This document shows, one piece after another, positions 51,773 through 60,800 of a stretch of DNA of 64,000 nucleotides; positions within the stretch are counted from its first letter, which is position 1; every line of letters starts with the position of its first letter. The notes below the pieces were generated by a model. It was not told the origin of the DNA. It was given only the letters and a program-made list of their open reading frames with translations, and searched no databases. The position numbers and the translations under genes are program-made. This stretch comes from Ralstonia insidiosa (GTDB lineage Bacteria > Pseudomonadota > Gammaproteobacteria > Burkholderiales > Burkholderiaceae): assembly GCF_008801405.1 (NCBI RefSeq), contig NZ_VZPV01000002.1:992001-1056000 (forward strand), written 5' to 3'.

Positions 51773-52180
51773 ATGGCCCCACTGCTTCGCGTTGCAGTTG
51801 CCCCGATCCTTGCAGTGCTGATCGCCAGCCCGGCATTGGCAGGTGACGACGCGCCGCTTCAGGTTTCATACCGGCAAGTCCTCACCGAGTACTTCAAGGA
51901 CGCGCCCAGCGCTGCCAGGAAGTACGACGGCCATCGCCTTGAGTTCAAGGGGCAGGTGTACCCGCTGTCCGACGACAGTTTGAACACGCTGGCCGTCACT
52001 GAAGACCTCAAGGTCGGCGCGCCGTTTCAAGATGACCAGCGCGACGCGTTGAAAGCTGTGTTTCCGGACAACAAACTTTCGGCGTACAAGCCCAGCAAGG
52101 ACATCACGCTGGATTGCCTGAACCGGCAGTTCGTTGGCCTGACGCTTGCCCTGACCGATTGCCGCGTCACCAAGCCCTGA
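51773..52180 (+). CDS. Exported OB-fold (tRNA_anti-like) protein
   Basis: A 135-residue protein with a signal peptide (cleavage after ALA, about residue 23), then a small domain with YFKDAPSAARKYDGHRLEFKGQV near the start and DITLDCLNRQFVGLTLALTDCRV at the end. That pattern is seen in the small exported tRNA_anti-like/OB-fold family of unknown role. Two cysteines near residues 118 and 131 could form a disulfide. It lies 34 bases before tssA and may share its transcript, but a T6SS role is not known. Confidence 0.65.
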   Translation: MAPLLRVAVAPILAVLIASPALAGDDAPLQVSYRQVLTEYFKDAPSAARKYDGHRLEFKGQVYPLSDDSLNTLAVTEDLKVGAPFQDDQRDALKAVFPDNKLSAYKPSKDITLDCLNRQFVGLTLALTDCRVTKP

Positions 52181-52214
52181 CCGTTCTCCCGCATTTGCCT
52201 CTTCGCTTCTGACC

Positions 52215-53288
52215 ATGGCTTCTCTTCCGTTTGAACAACTGCTCGCCCCGCTGCCAGGCGCTCAACCTTGCGGCGAAGATATGCTCTTCTCTGCCGAGTT
52301 CGACAGCATCCAGGAGGCGCGCCGCTTTGATGACCCGTCGCTCGACCAGGGCGAGTGGGTGACCGAGATCAAGGAGGCCGACTGGCGCGCCGTGATCACC
52401 GAGGGCACGTCGCTGCTGCAGAACCGCACGAAGGATTTGCGCCTGCTCGCGTGGCTGACCGAGGCCCTGTCGAAAGAGCGCGGCTTCTCTGGCCTGCGCG
52501 AGGGCTATGAGCTGATCTCGGGCCTGTGTGAACAGTATTGGGAACACATCTATCCGCTGCCCGAGGCGGACGACCCTGAAGCCCGCACGGGCAGCATGGC
52601 GTGGCTGGCCGCACGCTCAAGCCAGTTGATCCGCGAAGTGCCGCTGGTGGATGCCTCCAAGGGTGGCTACAACCTCGTCGATTGGGAAGTGGCAACCAGC
52701 TTGGTTGAGGCGATCCGCCGCGATCCGGATCAGGCCGATGAACTGTCTCGCGGCAAGGTCACGCAGGAGCAGTTCGAGGCCGCCAAGCGTGCTACGTCAC
52801 CGGCGTTCTACAAGACGCTGCATGACGATGTGGTGGGTTGCGGGGCAGCGTTGCTGCGGCTGCAATCCGTGCTCGATGGGCGTGCTGGGGACCATGCCCC
52901 GAGCTTCCGCGCTGCGCGTGAGACGTTGCAGACGGTGCGTGCGCTGGTCGAGCGCTTCGGTGGCAAGCCCGAGCCCAAGCCGGCTCCGGTGGAAGCCAAG
53001 GCAACCCAGCAAGCTGCCGGGCCGGCAGCAACGGAAGCGGTTGTTGCAACTGTGGTGGGCCCGATCCGCTCGCGCGCGCAAGCACTGGATCAATTGCGTG
53101 AAGTGGCGGAGTTCTTCCGTCAGACCGAGCCGCACAGCCCGGTGGCCTATCTGGCCGCACGTGCCGCCAAGTGGGGCGACATGCCGCTGCATGCCTGGCT
53201 TCGTACGGTGGTCAAGGATGATGCGACGTTGTCGCAGATTGAAGAGCTGCTGGGTTTGGGCGATCCGTCGCCTGACAACGCGAGCTGA
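52215..53288 (+). CDS. tssA: T6SS assembly cap protein TssA
   Basis: A 357-residue protein with the ImpA_N domain at the N-terminus (LLAPLPGAQPCGEDMLFSAEFDSIQEARR and a WEHIYPLPE motif), an alanine/proline linker (about 255-275) and a C-terminal helical domain (SRAQALDQLREVAEFFRQTEPHSPVAYLAARAAKWGDMPLHAWLR). This short C-terminal form is typical of TssA proteins that stay at the baseplate. It starts tail assembly and sheath polymerisation. It ends the plus-strand block, converging with the TIGR04222 gene. Confidence 0.93.
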   Translation: MASLPFEQLLAPLPGAQPCGEDMLFSAEFDSIQEARRFDDPSLDQGEWVTEIKEADWRAVITEGTSLLQNRTKDLRLLAWLTEALSKERGFSGLREGYELISGLCEQYWEHIYPLPEADDPEARTGSMAWLAARSSQLIREVPLVDASKGGYNLVDWEVATSLVEAIRRDPDQADELSRGKVTQEQFEAAKRATSPAFYKTLHDDVVGCGAALLRLQSVLDGRAGDHAPSFRAARETLQTVRALVERFGGKPEPKPAPVEAKATQQAAGPAATEAVVATVVGPIRSRAQALDQLREVAEFFRQTEPHSPVAYLAARAAKWGDMPLHAWLRTVVKDDATLSQIEELLGLGDPSPDNAS

Positions 53289-53364
53289 TCGTTGGTTGGT
53301 ATCGCCCCAGCCTGGCGTGGAGCTTGGCGTGGGGTCTGAGGCGGTGGCGTGTCGATCGAGGGGC

Positions 53365-54945
53365 CTATGAGCTGCTCGAACAACCGCCGCACCCACTCGA
53401 TCCGCAACTGCTAGAGCTGCAGCTACTCGAGCTACCGCTGCTAGAGCTGCAACTGCTCGACGTGTCGCTTCCCGAGCCACCGGAACCGATTGGCGCTACT
53501 GGCCCACCCATCACCAATCTGTGGTCGGCCCAGGCCGTACCGACCAGCACGCTAGTGCCGGCCAACGCCGTCATCCACAGCAGATCAGTCTTCGACCAAC
53601 TGGCATCGGAGCCCTGCTGGCCGCGTTGACGGTATACATCGAGCGCAGCGTCGGCTGCAGCAGTCGGCCCGGCGCTACCGACACCGACCAGTCGTGCGGT
53701 CAACCACCAGTACGCGAATCCGAACGACGCCATTTCGATCAGCAGCCACATCACCGGACGATCCCGGGTCAGGCCGACAAAGACTTTCGCCACACCGAGC
53801 CCGAGTACCAGCAGCAGAATCGCCCACGCTGCCAGCGTCGTTGCGCGCATGGAGCCAGACGTCCACATCCATCCCTGACCTTGCAGCCGCGCGGTCATGT
53901 CGGAGGCTTCACTGATGAGCTGGTCCCGAAAGCTCGGCCATGGCGAGCGGTGCTGTTTCTGCTGGGTCAGCCATCTCCACGCGCTCATGTGGCGCTCGGG
54001 CGCTTGCTCCGTGTTTGCGACCACGTAGGTCTTGCGGTCACGGCCTTTCTTCGATGGATAGGCAATGCGGATCGCACTCGCGTCGAGTAGCGCCAGCGTT
54101 GCGACCTGCGCCATTCGCGAAGCGTCGCCTGCAATGAGTGCGGCCTCGTCCGGCGTAAGTGCGTGCGGTACGCTGACAAGCGCTACTCCCCGCGGGCAAC
54201 GCGAGTACGTGAACCGGTGCAGGCCCCGGATCGACAGACACGCGATCACGCACACGCCCAGATAGAACGCGAGAAAAAGCGGCCCCGGATAGTTCAGCAC
54301 GCCGATATCCGGCGCCGCATGCGTGGTGATGGCGATGAGGGCGACACCGATCGCGAGCCACACGAGCGGCGGGATCCGGCGAACGATCGACACGCTTGGC
54401 GGCGCGGCCATGTTGAATGGACGCCAGGCGCGGCCATCCTGCTCCGGCGCGTTGTCCTCCTGAACGTGCTCGGGCGGTGTTGGCCAAACATCGGGAGGCG
54501 GTTCAACGCCGAACGTACTCCGGTAGCTGTCGAGCGTTTGCTGATAGTGGCGCGCGTAGGTGTCCTCTTCGTCCGGCGCACCGATGCCCGGCGCATGGTG
54601 GAGCGGAGCGCGCAGCACGTCCGCGCAGAACACCGTCCAATAGTCTTTTGAATACTGCAGGTGCAGATGCCATGCGGCATCGATCGCCTCTGATGGCGTG
54701 ACCGGGTGCCCGGCATGCACTGCCAGATAGGCGAAGCGCTTGTACTCTTCGATGACGGTCAGCGTGAACAGCGTCGACCACCCTTCGGCTTCTGCCAGGC
54801 GGCGGCTGAACGGCATCGGCGCATCAGGCGCATCGAGCGAATACTGGCTCAGCCGAAGCAGGCAGGCATCGCGCTCCGCATTGGTCAGGGTCGCCTGGGG
54901 CGCGGATGCGGGATCGGGGGAGGTGGAGAGAGGGGCCAATGTCAT
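53365..54945 (-). CDS. TIGR04222-type membrane protein with Ser/Cys-rich tail
   Basis: A 526-residue protein. The N-terminal part (about 1-140) has YLAVHAGHPVTPSEAIDAAWHLHLQYSKDYW, like the glycine-rich-domain protein family. A membrane helix pair (about 192-235) precedes the TIGR04222 region (SIRGLHRF to SRMAQVATLALLD), two more helices lie at about 375-420, and one at about 465-480. The tail (about 495-526) is a nearly pure Ser/Cys/Gly repeat with eight cysteines. TIGR04222 proteins are known for such low-complexity tails; the function is not known. Last gene of the minus-strand T6SS block, 126 bases after the previous one. Confidence 0.7.
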   Translation of the reverse strand: MTLAPLSTSPDPASAPQATLTNAERDACLLRLSQYSLDAPDAPMPFSRRLAEAEGWSTLFTLTVIEEYKRFAYLAVHAGHPVTPSEAIDAAWHLHLQYSKDYWTVFCADVLRAPLHHAPGIGAPDEEDTYARHYQQTLDSYRSTFGVEPPPDVWPTPPEHVQEDNAPEQDGRAWRPFNMAAPPSVSIVRRIPPLVWLAIGVALIAITTHAAPDIGVLNYPGPLFLAFYLGVCVIACLSIRGLHRFTYSRCPRGVALVSVPHALTPDEAALIAGDASRMAQVATLALLDASAIRIAYPSKKGRDRKTYVVANTEQAPERHMSAWRWLTQQKQHRSPWPSFRDQLISEASDMTARLQGQGWMWTSGSMRATTLAAWAILLLVLGLGVAKVFVGLTRDRPVMWLLIEMASFGFAYWWLTARLVGVGSAGPTAAADAALDVYRQRGQQGSDASWSKTDLLWMTALAGTSVLVGTAWADHRLVMGGPVAPIGSGGSGSDTSSSCSSSSGSSSSCSSSSCGSSGCGGCSSSS

Positions 54946-55071
54946 CGGTGGCTGATCAATCGCAGTGGGTGCGCCTTGGTTGCGCTCCTTGGCGGTCCGG
55001 GCGTTTCTTCACCCATTGTTGGTGGGTTTGGATGATTCGCTGCCGGACCGCGCGGGCTGACGGGCGCCAGA

Positions 55072-56067
55072 CTAGTCCTGTTTCTGCTGTTCCAGCGCGC
55101 GGTACACGTCGCGCTCGCAGCGGCCGAAGTCAAAGCTTCGCAAGCGCAGGTGGCGGTTGCCGTATTCCCCGGCGGCCATCATTTCCGGGATGGGGCGTAG
55201 GGGGCCCGCCATCAGGCGCATGAGCGTCTGGGAGATCACCAGGAGCACCATCGGCGCCAGGCTGAAGAGCCCCATCATGATCCCCGTGATGGAGATGGCC
55301 TCTGCGAAACCGAACTCACCTCCTGCCAAAATCAGCATGACCACGACCATCAGGATGCCGGAATAGCCGAGAAGGCCGATCGCCTCGCTAAAGCCCGGCC
55401 TCCTGTTTGACAGTACCGCCTCCAGCGGCTCGGGCAAGTTGCGTGGGCGCTTCGCGACATAGACAGTCTGCGGCTCGCGACGACCTGATAAACGCAGGCC
55501 CCACGCCGAGAACACATCGTTGTCCCACCAGCCGGCAGCAAGCACGCGCATGCCGTTAAGGCCCGCAAAATAGGGCGCATTGGACGAAACCGAGCGGCCC
55601 GTGACTTGGTATTCACAGAAGTGGATGACCCGATCGTCCGTCAGCGTGATGACGACAGGCGTCACGCGGTAGTAGGTCTCTCGCGAGATATCGTCGTCGG
55701 TGTAGTCATGCGCATTCCGTGCATCGGAAGCGACGGTCCATCCCATCGCCTCATAGGCATTGAATGCCGCGTTATCCACCTGTACGGAGCGAATGATGCC
55801 GCTGACGATCGCGACAGGCGCACCCTGCCGTCGACTGGCAAGCCAGTGCTCAAGCTGCTGCCAAGCCCATACCAGATGACACCAAAGCCACCAGATGCGC
55901 TCCTTCAATGGTGAAAATTGCGTGATGCGCTCGGGTAGCCTCGCTGCGGGGTCGCAGTATTCAAGCCGGATCTGGGGGGCGGCACGCCTTTCGCCAGCCG
56001 GCTGTCGTGGGGCGGCAGGCGACGGTTCACGCAACCGTGCCCGCCGGCGCGCATCCTGCTGCGTCAC
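55072..56067 (-). CDS. Hypothetical membrane protein of the T6SS block
   Basis: A 331-residue protein: an arginine/proline-rich cytoplasmic N-terminus (about 1-45), a soluble alpha/beta part with AYEAMGWTVASDARNAHDYTDDD (about 105-127) and FCEYQVTGRSV, then two membrane helices at about 235-253 and 262-290 and a charged C-terminus. I know no family. It starts with GTG 56067, overlapping the stop of the OmpA-type gene (GTGA), so it is co-translated with tagF-ompA. Role in T6SS unknown. Confidence 0.6.
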   Translation of the reverse strand: MTQQDARRRARLREPSPAAPRQPAGERRAAPQIRLEYCDPAARLPERITQFSPLKERIWWLWCHLVWAWQQLEHWLASRRQGAPVAIVSGIIRSVQVDNAAFNAYEAMGWTVASDARNAHDYTDDDISRETYYRVTPVVITLTDDRVIHFCEYQVTGRSVSSNAPYFAGLNGMRVLAAGWWDNDVFSAWGLRLSGRREPQTVYVAKRPRNLPEPLEAVLSNRRPGFSEAIGLLGYSGILMVVVMLILAGGEFGFAEAISITGIMMGLFSLAPMVLLVISQTLMRLMAGPLRPIPEMMAAGEYGNRHLRLRSFDFGRCERDVYRALEQQKQD

Positions 56068-56906
56068 TGACTCGCCCGAAACTCAATCCGCCGATTGCGC
56101 GACCGCCCTTCATCCGTGTTGTTCGCCGCCACGGGTTGATCCGGCCCCACACCAATCGCCGTCAACGTGCCTTGCTCGGCACCCTTGGCAATCAGGTAGT
56201 TCTTCACCGTCTCTGCACGCGCCTGGCTCAGGTTGAGGTTCATTGCGCGGCTGCCCGAGTTGTCGGTGTGGCCGACGATCTCGATCTTGCGGCCGTTCAG
56301 GCGCGGCAGCACGGTGTACATCTCATCCAGAATCGCACGGCCCTTGGGCGTGAGCGTGGCGCTGCCGGTTTCAAACTCGATGATGCGGTTGGCCAGCGTC
56401 TTGTCCAGCAGGCCCTGTTCGGACACCGCCGCCACGCGCAGGCCGTTCTTGATGGTGTAGCTCTGGCCCAGCGTGGTGGCCATGTCGCTGGTGATCTGCT
56501 GGCGCTGCGCCTCGTTGCCCACATCACCATGCAGCGAGACCTGCGTGCCATCGATGTTGAGTTGACCGCGGTTGACCTGCTTGATGGCCGGCGACAGGAT
56601 CTTCTGCACGTTGGCCGACCAGTTGGGCGGCGATACCACGTTGCCCACCTCGATCTGGTCCAGCACGTTGGCGCTGCCATACAGCTCGCGCAGCTTGGCC
56701 AGCACGGTGGCCTTGGTGGCCTCGTCAGGCACCGTGCCACCGGCGACGACCTGACCCGGGGTCGGCGTGGCCGCCGTGACCGTTGCGGCAGCCGGCGGCT
56801 GGTCGCCCGGGGCAGCAAAGGCGAAGCCGGGCAGCGCGGCGAGACACGCCACCAGAATCGCTGCTGGCCGGAAGCCGCGCTTGATTGCATCCAGACCCAT
56901 GTTCAT
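56064..56906 (-). CDS. OmpA family peptidoglycan-binding protein of the T6SS
   Basis: A 280-residue protein with a signal peptide (about 1-32), a BON/SIMPL-like middle region (about 65-165) and a C-terminal OmpA domain (about 170-280) with IIEFETGSATLTPKGRAILDEM, VGHTDNSGSRAMNLNLSQARAE and SRNRRIEFRAS. Asp and Arg residues for diaminopimelate binding are in place. It probably anchors the T6SS membrane complex to peptidoglycan, since TssL here lacks its own domain. The ATG at 56906 overlaps the tagF stop (ATGA), fixing the start. Confidence 0.85.
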   Translation of the reverse strand: MNMGLDAIKRGFRPAAILVACLAALPGFAFAAPGDQPPAAATVTAATPTPGQVVAGGTVPDEATKATVLAKLRELYGSANVLDQIEVGNVVSPPNWSANVQKILSPAIKQVNRGQLNIDGTQVSLHGDVGNEAQRQQITSDMATTLGQSYTIKNGLRVAAVSEQGLLDKTLANRIIEFETGSATLTPKGRAILDEMYTVLPRLNGRKIEIVGHTDNSGSRAMNLNLSQARAETVKNYLIAKGAEQGTLTAIGVGPDQPVAANNTDEGRSRNRRIEFRASQ

Positions 56907-57889
56907 TCTCCGATGAAGACTTCGCGGAAGGTGTCGACCGCCACGCGCAGCGAGAGCTGCGGTTGATCCAGGTAACTCACGAACTTGGCCAAGCCGTACT
57001 CTCCGCTCACGTGCTGGTCGACCCATTCCGGATCGTCGATGTTGATGTTCTGCTCGGCATACGCCAGCGGCGACATCACGCTGTGCAGCGTGCGCGACGA
57101 TGCGCCGTTGAAGCCGATGACCAGGCGCTCGGCGCCGTTGATCTCGCCCAGGAACAGCGAGAGCTCGAAGTCCGCACGCTGCAGGAAGCGTGACACCAGT
57201 TCCAGCCAGAAGCTGGCCACCAGACTGCGGTACAGCGGATCGGCTGGCAGGGGCAGGGTGAGCCCTTTCTCCAGGCGCGATGAGCCATTCGACATGACCG
57301 GCTGCAGCAGCGTGCCAAGTGCGAGCAGCGTGCGGCGCAGGCGGATGTTGTGGCCCTCGGCGCGCAGCATCTGCTCAAGCCCTGAGACGGTCTGGAAGTC
57401 GATGAAATCCGAAAAGCTGGCGTCGTAGGCCTGCGTGCCGTTATCGGTTTCCACGCTGTGCTGCCCCTCGGCCAGCAGGCGCAGGCCCTCGGTGGCATCC
57501 GAGGCCTGGCCGAGCGAGATCATCTGCTGGCCGGCCCGCGTCCACAGGCGGGCCAGTGCGATCGGGCTGCGCGCGATGAAGCTGATGGGGCGGTCCACCT
57601 CCATCGCCGCCGCCGTCAGAAACGGAAAGCGGCGCGAAGACAAGTCGCTGCTGGCCATCAGCGTGCCGGCAATCGCCAACCGGCTTTGCGAGCCCAGAAA
57701 GGCGAATTGCACCGGCTTCCACGTGTCGTAGGTGGTCTTCCAGTCCGGCGCCTCGGCCAACAGCTCCATGCCTTGTGCCAGCCAGCGGTCGAGCGTGTCG
57801 AGCAACTGGACGTTGTTGGCGCTTTTGACAAAGTCGCCGCGCGATGGAAGCTTGCCGAAGTACGAAAGCTGCAACTGCGTCAGGCTCAT
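56903..57889 (-). CDS. tagF: T6SS-associated protein TagF
   Basis: A 328-residue protein whose N-terminal 150 residues form the TagF domain (SYFGKLPSRGDFVKS, LDRWLAQGM and WKPVQFAFLG near the start). TagF in other bacteria restrains T6SS firing after translation, often with PpkA/PppA/Fha, none of which is in this window. The rest of the protein is a C-terminal extension of less certain relation. ATG 57889 overlaps the tssM stop by four bases; the open frame further upstream lies inside tssM. Confidence 0.88.
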   Translation of the reverse strand: MSLTQLQLSYFGKLPSRGDFVKSANNVQLLDTLDRWLAQGMELLAEAPDWKTTYDTWKPVQFAFLGSQSRLAIAGTLMASSDLSSRRFPFLTAAAMEVDRPISFIARSPIALARLWTRAGQQMISLGQASDATEGLRLLAEGQHSVETDNGTQAYDASFSDFIDFQTVSGLEQMLRAEGHNIRLRRTLLALGTLLQPVMSNGSSRLEKGLTLPLPADPLYRSLVASFWLELVSRFLQRADFELSLFLGEINGAERLVIGFNGASSRTLHSVMSPLAYAEQNINIDDPEWVDQHVSGEYGLAKFVSYLDQPQLSLRVAVDTFREVFIGE

Positions 57890-60800
57890 TGTGCCGTCCC
57901 CCCTTGCTCTTCCGTCACGGCGGACCGGGTTGCGGCCTGCGTCTGAGCAGGGGCCGGTGTGCGGCCCGCCGGTGGCGAGCCAGCCGGGGCGGGTGGGGTG
58001 GAGGTGTTGAGCGGTGCGTTCATGTCGGCAATCGACGTCGGCAGGCGCAGGCCGCGCAGGCCCTGGCCTTGCGGCGAGTCGGAAGCCGTTGTGCCGCCGG
58101 TCTGCGGGCTGCTGATGATGCGCAGGCTGATGGCAACCGTCAGGCCGTCCTTGGTCCACGACAGATCAAAGGCGCCATCCGGGCGACGCTTGCGCTGCGC
58201 GGTGGCTATCAGGCGCTCCAGGCCAAAGCGGCCCGGCTCGTTGAGCAGTTCCACCGTGCGGCCGTCAAACGTGGTGGCCGTGACCTTCGCCCCAGGCGTG
58301 CCTTGCGGGTTCGGCCACACGAAGTTGGCCCACTGCGGCGGCGTGTTGCGATAGCGCAGTTGCTGGCCGTCAATCTCGATCGTGTATTCGGTGGCGCCTT
58401 GCGATGGCACCGGCAGGATCTGGAACACCGTCTGCGGGGCGGCAGCGGCTGCACCTCCGGCACCGCCACCCGCTGCGCCGCCCGTGAGCGGCGCGATCCA
58501 GCGTGTAAAGCCAGTCGTGAACTCGGGCACGAACGACAGCCCCAGGTCACCCCACGTGCGGGCGGCAAGCATGTCGCCACGGCGCACCGACAGCGGGCCG
58601 ATGGTCGTGCTGGCGAACTTGGCAATCGAGCCATCCGGGCCGAACACCTGGCCGATTTCGGCTGCGCTGGCTTCGATCTTGGCGTTGGCCGAGAACGGGT
58701 ACTTGTCAGCCAGCGTGGTGGCAAACGTCTGGTAGACCTGCGCGTTCCACACCTTATTGATTTCTGCCGTGGCCGGGCGGATCACCACCGCATACGACTG
58801 CAGCAGCGGACGCACCAGCAGCGGGCGCAGCGTTGCGCGCTCGCTGTCGGTCATGCCGGTCAGCATCTGTTCGTCCACGTACTTGAGTGTGTCGGCCAGC
58901 TCGGAGCCGCTGCCGTCCAGCGTCTGCTGCATGAGTTGGCGCGCACCCGGGCCTGGGTCGCCCTGGTTCTTGATGAGGTTGAAGCGCGTGCGCACCTTGG
59001 ACAGCGAATCCATGTAGCCACGCAGCAGCGACTTGTCGTCACGCACCATCACCACGCGGGCCAGGCCAGAGAATTCCTTGCCCACAGGCCCCATCGGGAT
59101 CGCGCCGGCATCGGCGATGTTGCCCGTGTCGACATTGATGTTCACCTGCGACGGCGTCTGGCGTGCGAAGAGCTGCTTGAACCAGCCCAGCACGCCGGTC
59201 TTGGCCTGCTTCAGCCCCGCATTGAGCATCGACGGGTTGTCCCACGAAGTCTGGTCGTAGGCGGTGTCGAGCACCTTGCGGATCGGCGAGTTGGTCGGGT
59301 CGCCCAGCAGGTTCATGCCGGTGACGGCCTGGTCGAAGCCGGTGAAATCCTGAATGGCCACGCCCTGCATGAAGCGCTGCCACTCGCGGGCGTACTCGGT
59401 CTTGTACATCGTGACCAGCGCTTTCTGGATCTGCTCGGGGCTGCCTTCCAGCGTCAGGTCATCCCGTGCCGCCACGTTGAGCACCCAGTCCTTGGTCTGC
59501 AGCTCCTTGTTGGCGGCTTCACGGATGGCGGGCTGCACATAGCCGAGCCACGCTTCCTTGGTGAAGGTGCCGGGCACGGCGTAGCTGCCGGCCACCACAC
59601 CCGCGCCGGTTTCACCGACGATGCGGGCGACCGTCATCGGGGCGTAGCGCGTGGAGGCGCGCGCCTTGATCTCGGCGTAAGCGCGTTCGCGGGCCGGCAT
59701 GCCGCGCACCACGCGGCGCAGGTTTTCCCGCGTCTGGTCGACCAGCGAGAGGTTGCCCTCCAGCATCGGCCAGTTGTCGTCGTTGACGTGCGCGAGGAAG
59801 AACGACAGGTTGCGTTCCGCCGAGCGGATCATCTGCTCGCGCGGCATGTTGCCCCGGTTGTCTTCCAGCCAGCCGCGCCAGAAGCGCGTGACCTGGTCGG
59901 TCAGGTGCGCAATTTCCACATGGCGCTTGTCCGACAGCATCAGGTAGGTCTTGAGCGCGTTGTAGCCGTCTTCCACGTTGGTGGGGGAGGCATCGGTGTA
60001 GCGCTTGGCACCGGTCGAAGCGGTGGCTTGGTTTGGCGCGGCCGGCGCGTTGGCGGCAGCACCCGACGCACCACCCACTGTGGCAGTTGCCGTCGTCACA
60101 GACGAGGTCATCACCGCACCGGTTTCCGGCGGGCGCACCATCGGCGCGAGTTGATCCGGGTGGGCGTTGACTTCGGCCAGGAAGGTTTCGATGGCGCCGC
60201 CCACCGGCTTGAGCATGACCTGGCGCAGGCCGTTGTAGTACTCATCCAGCAGCTTGTGCTGCAGCGTGTCGCCCTGGTACAGGCCCAGCGACAGCGCGAG
60301 CGGGTGGTCGTTGCGATAGCGGTCGAGCTGCTCGATGCGGTCTTGCAGCATGTCGAGCGCTTCCAGGCGGGCCTGCAGGTCGACGCGGTTCTGCTGCATC
60401 TTCACGATCTTGTCGAGATCGGCCTGCACGTTGGCCGTGAGCGTGCGGTTGCCCATGTAGGACCACGTCCAGCCGCCCAGCATCAGGCCCAGCGCCAGCA
60501 CCAGCCCGAAGAAGGTGGCGATGCGCAGGCGCGTCTTGGCGGGGCTCGCAAACTGGCGCACCGTCTGGCGGTCCGCAAAGATCACCTTGGAGAACAGGTC
60601 GCGCAGGAAGAAGCCGTTCTTGGAGAACACCTCGCGGCTGCGCGCAGCGCCATCGGTCGACAGGCCAAACCGGCGAGCAATGCGCTCGGCCGACGCGCTG
60701 TTGGTCGCACCTTCCTGCAGTGCGCTGGTGAAGTAGAAGCCGCGGAACACCGGCTTGTACTGGAACGGGTTCTCATCAAACAGCGTGACCAGGAACGAGC

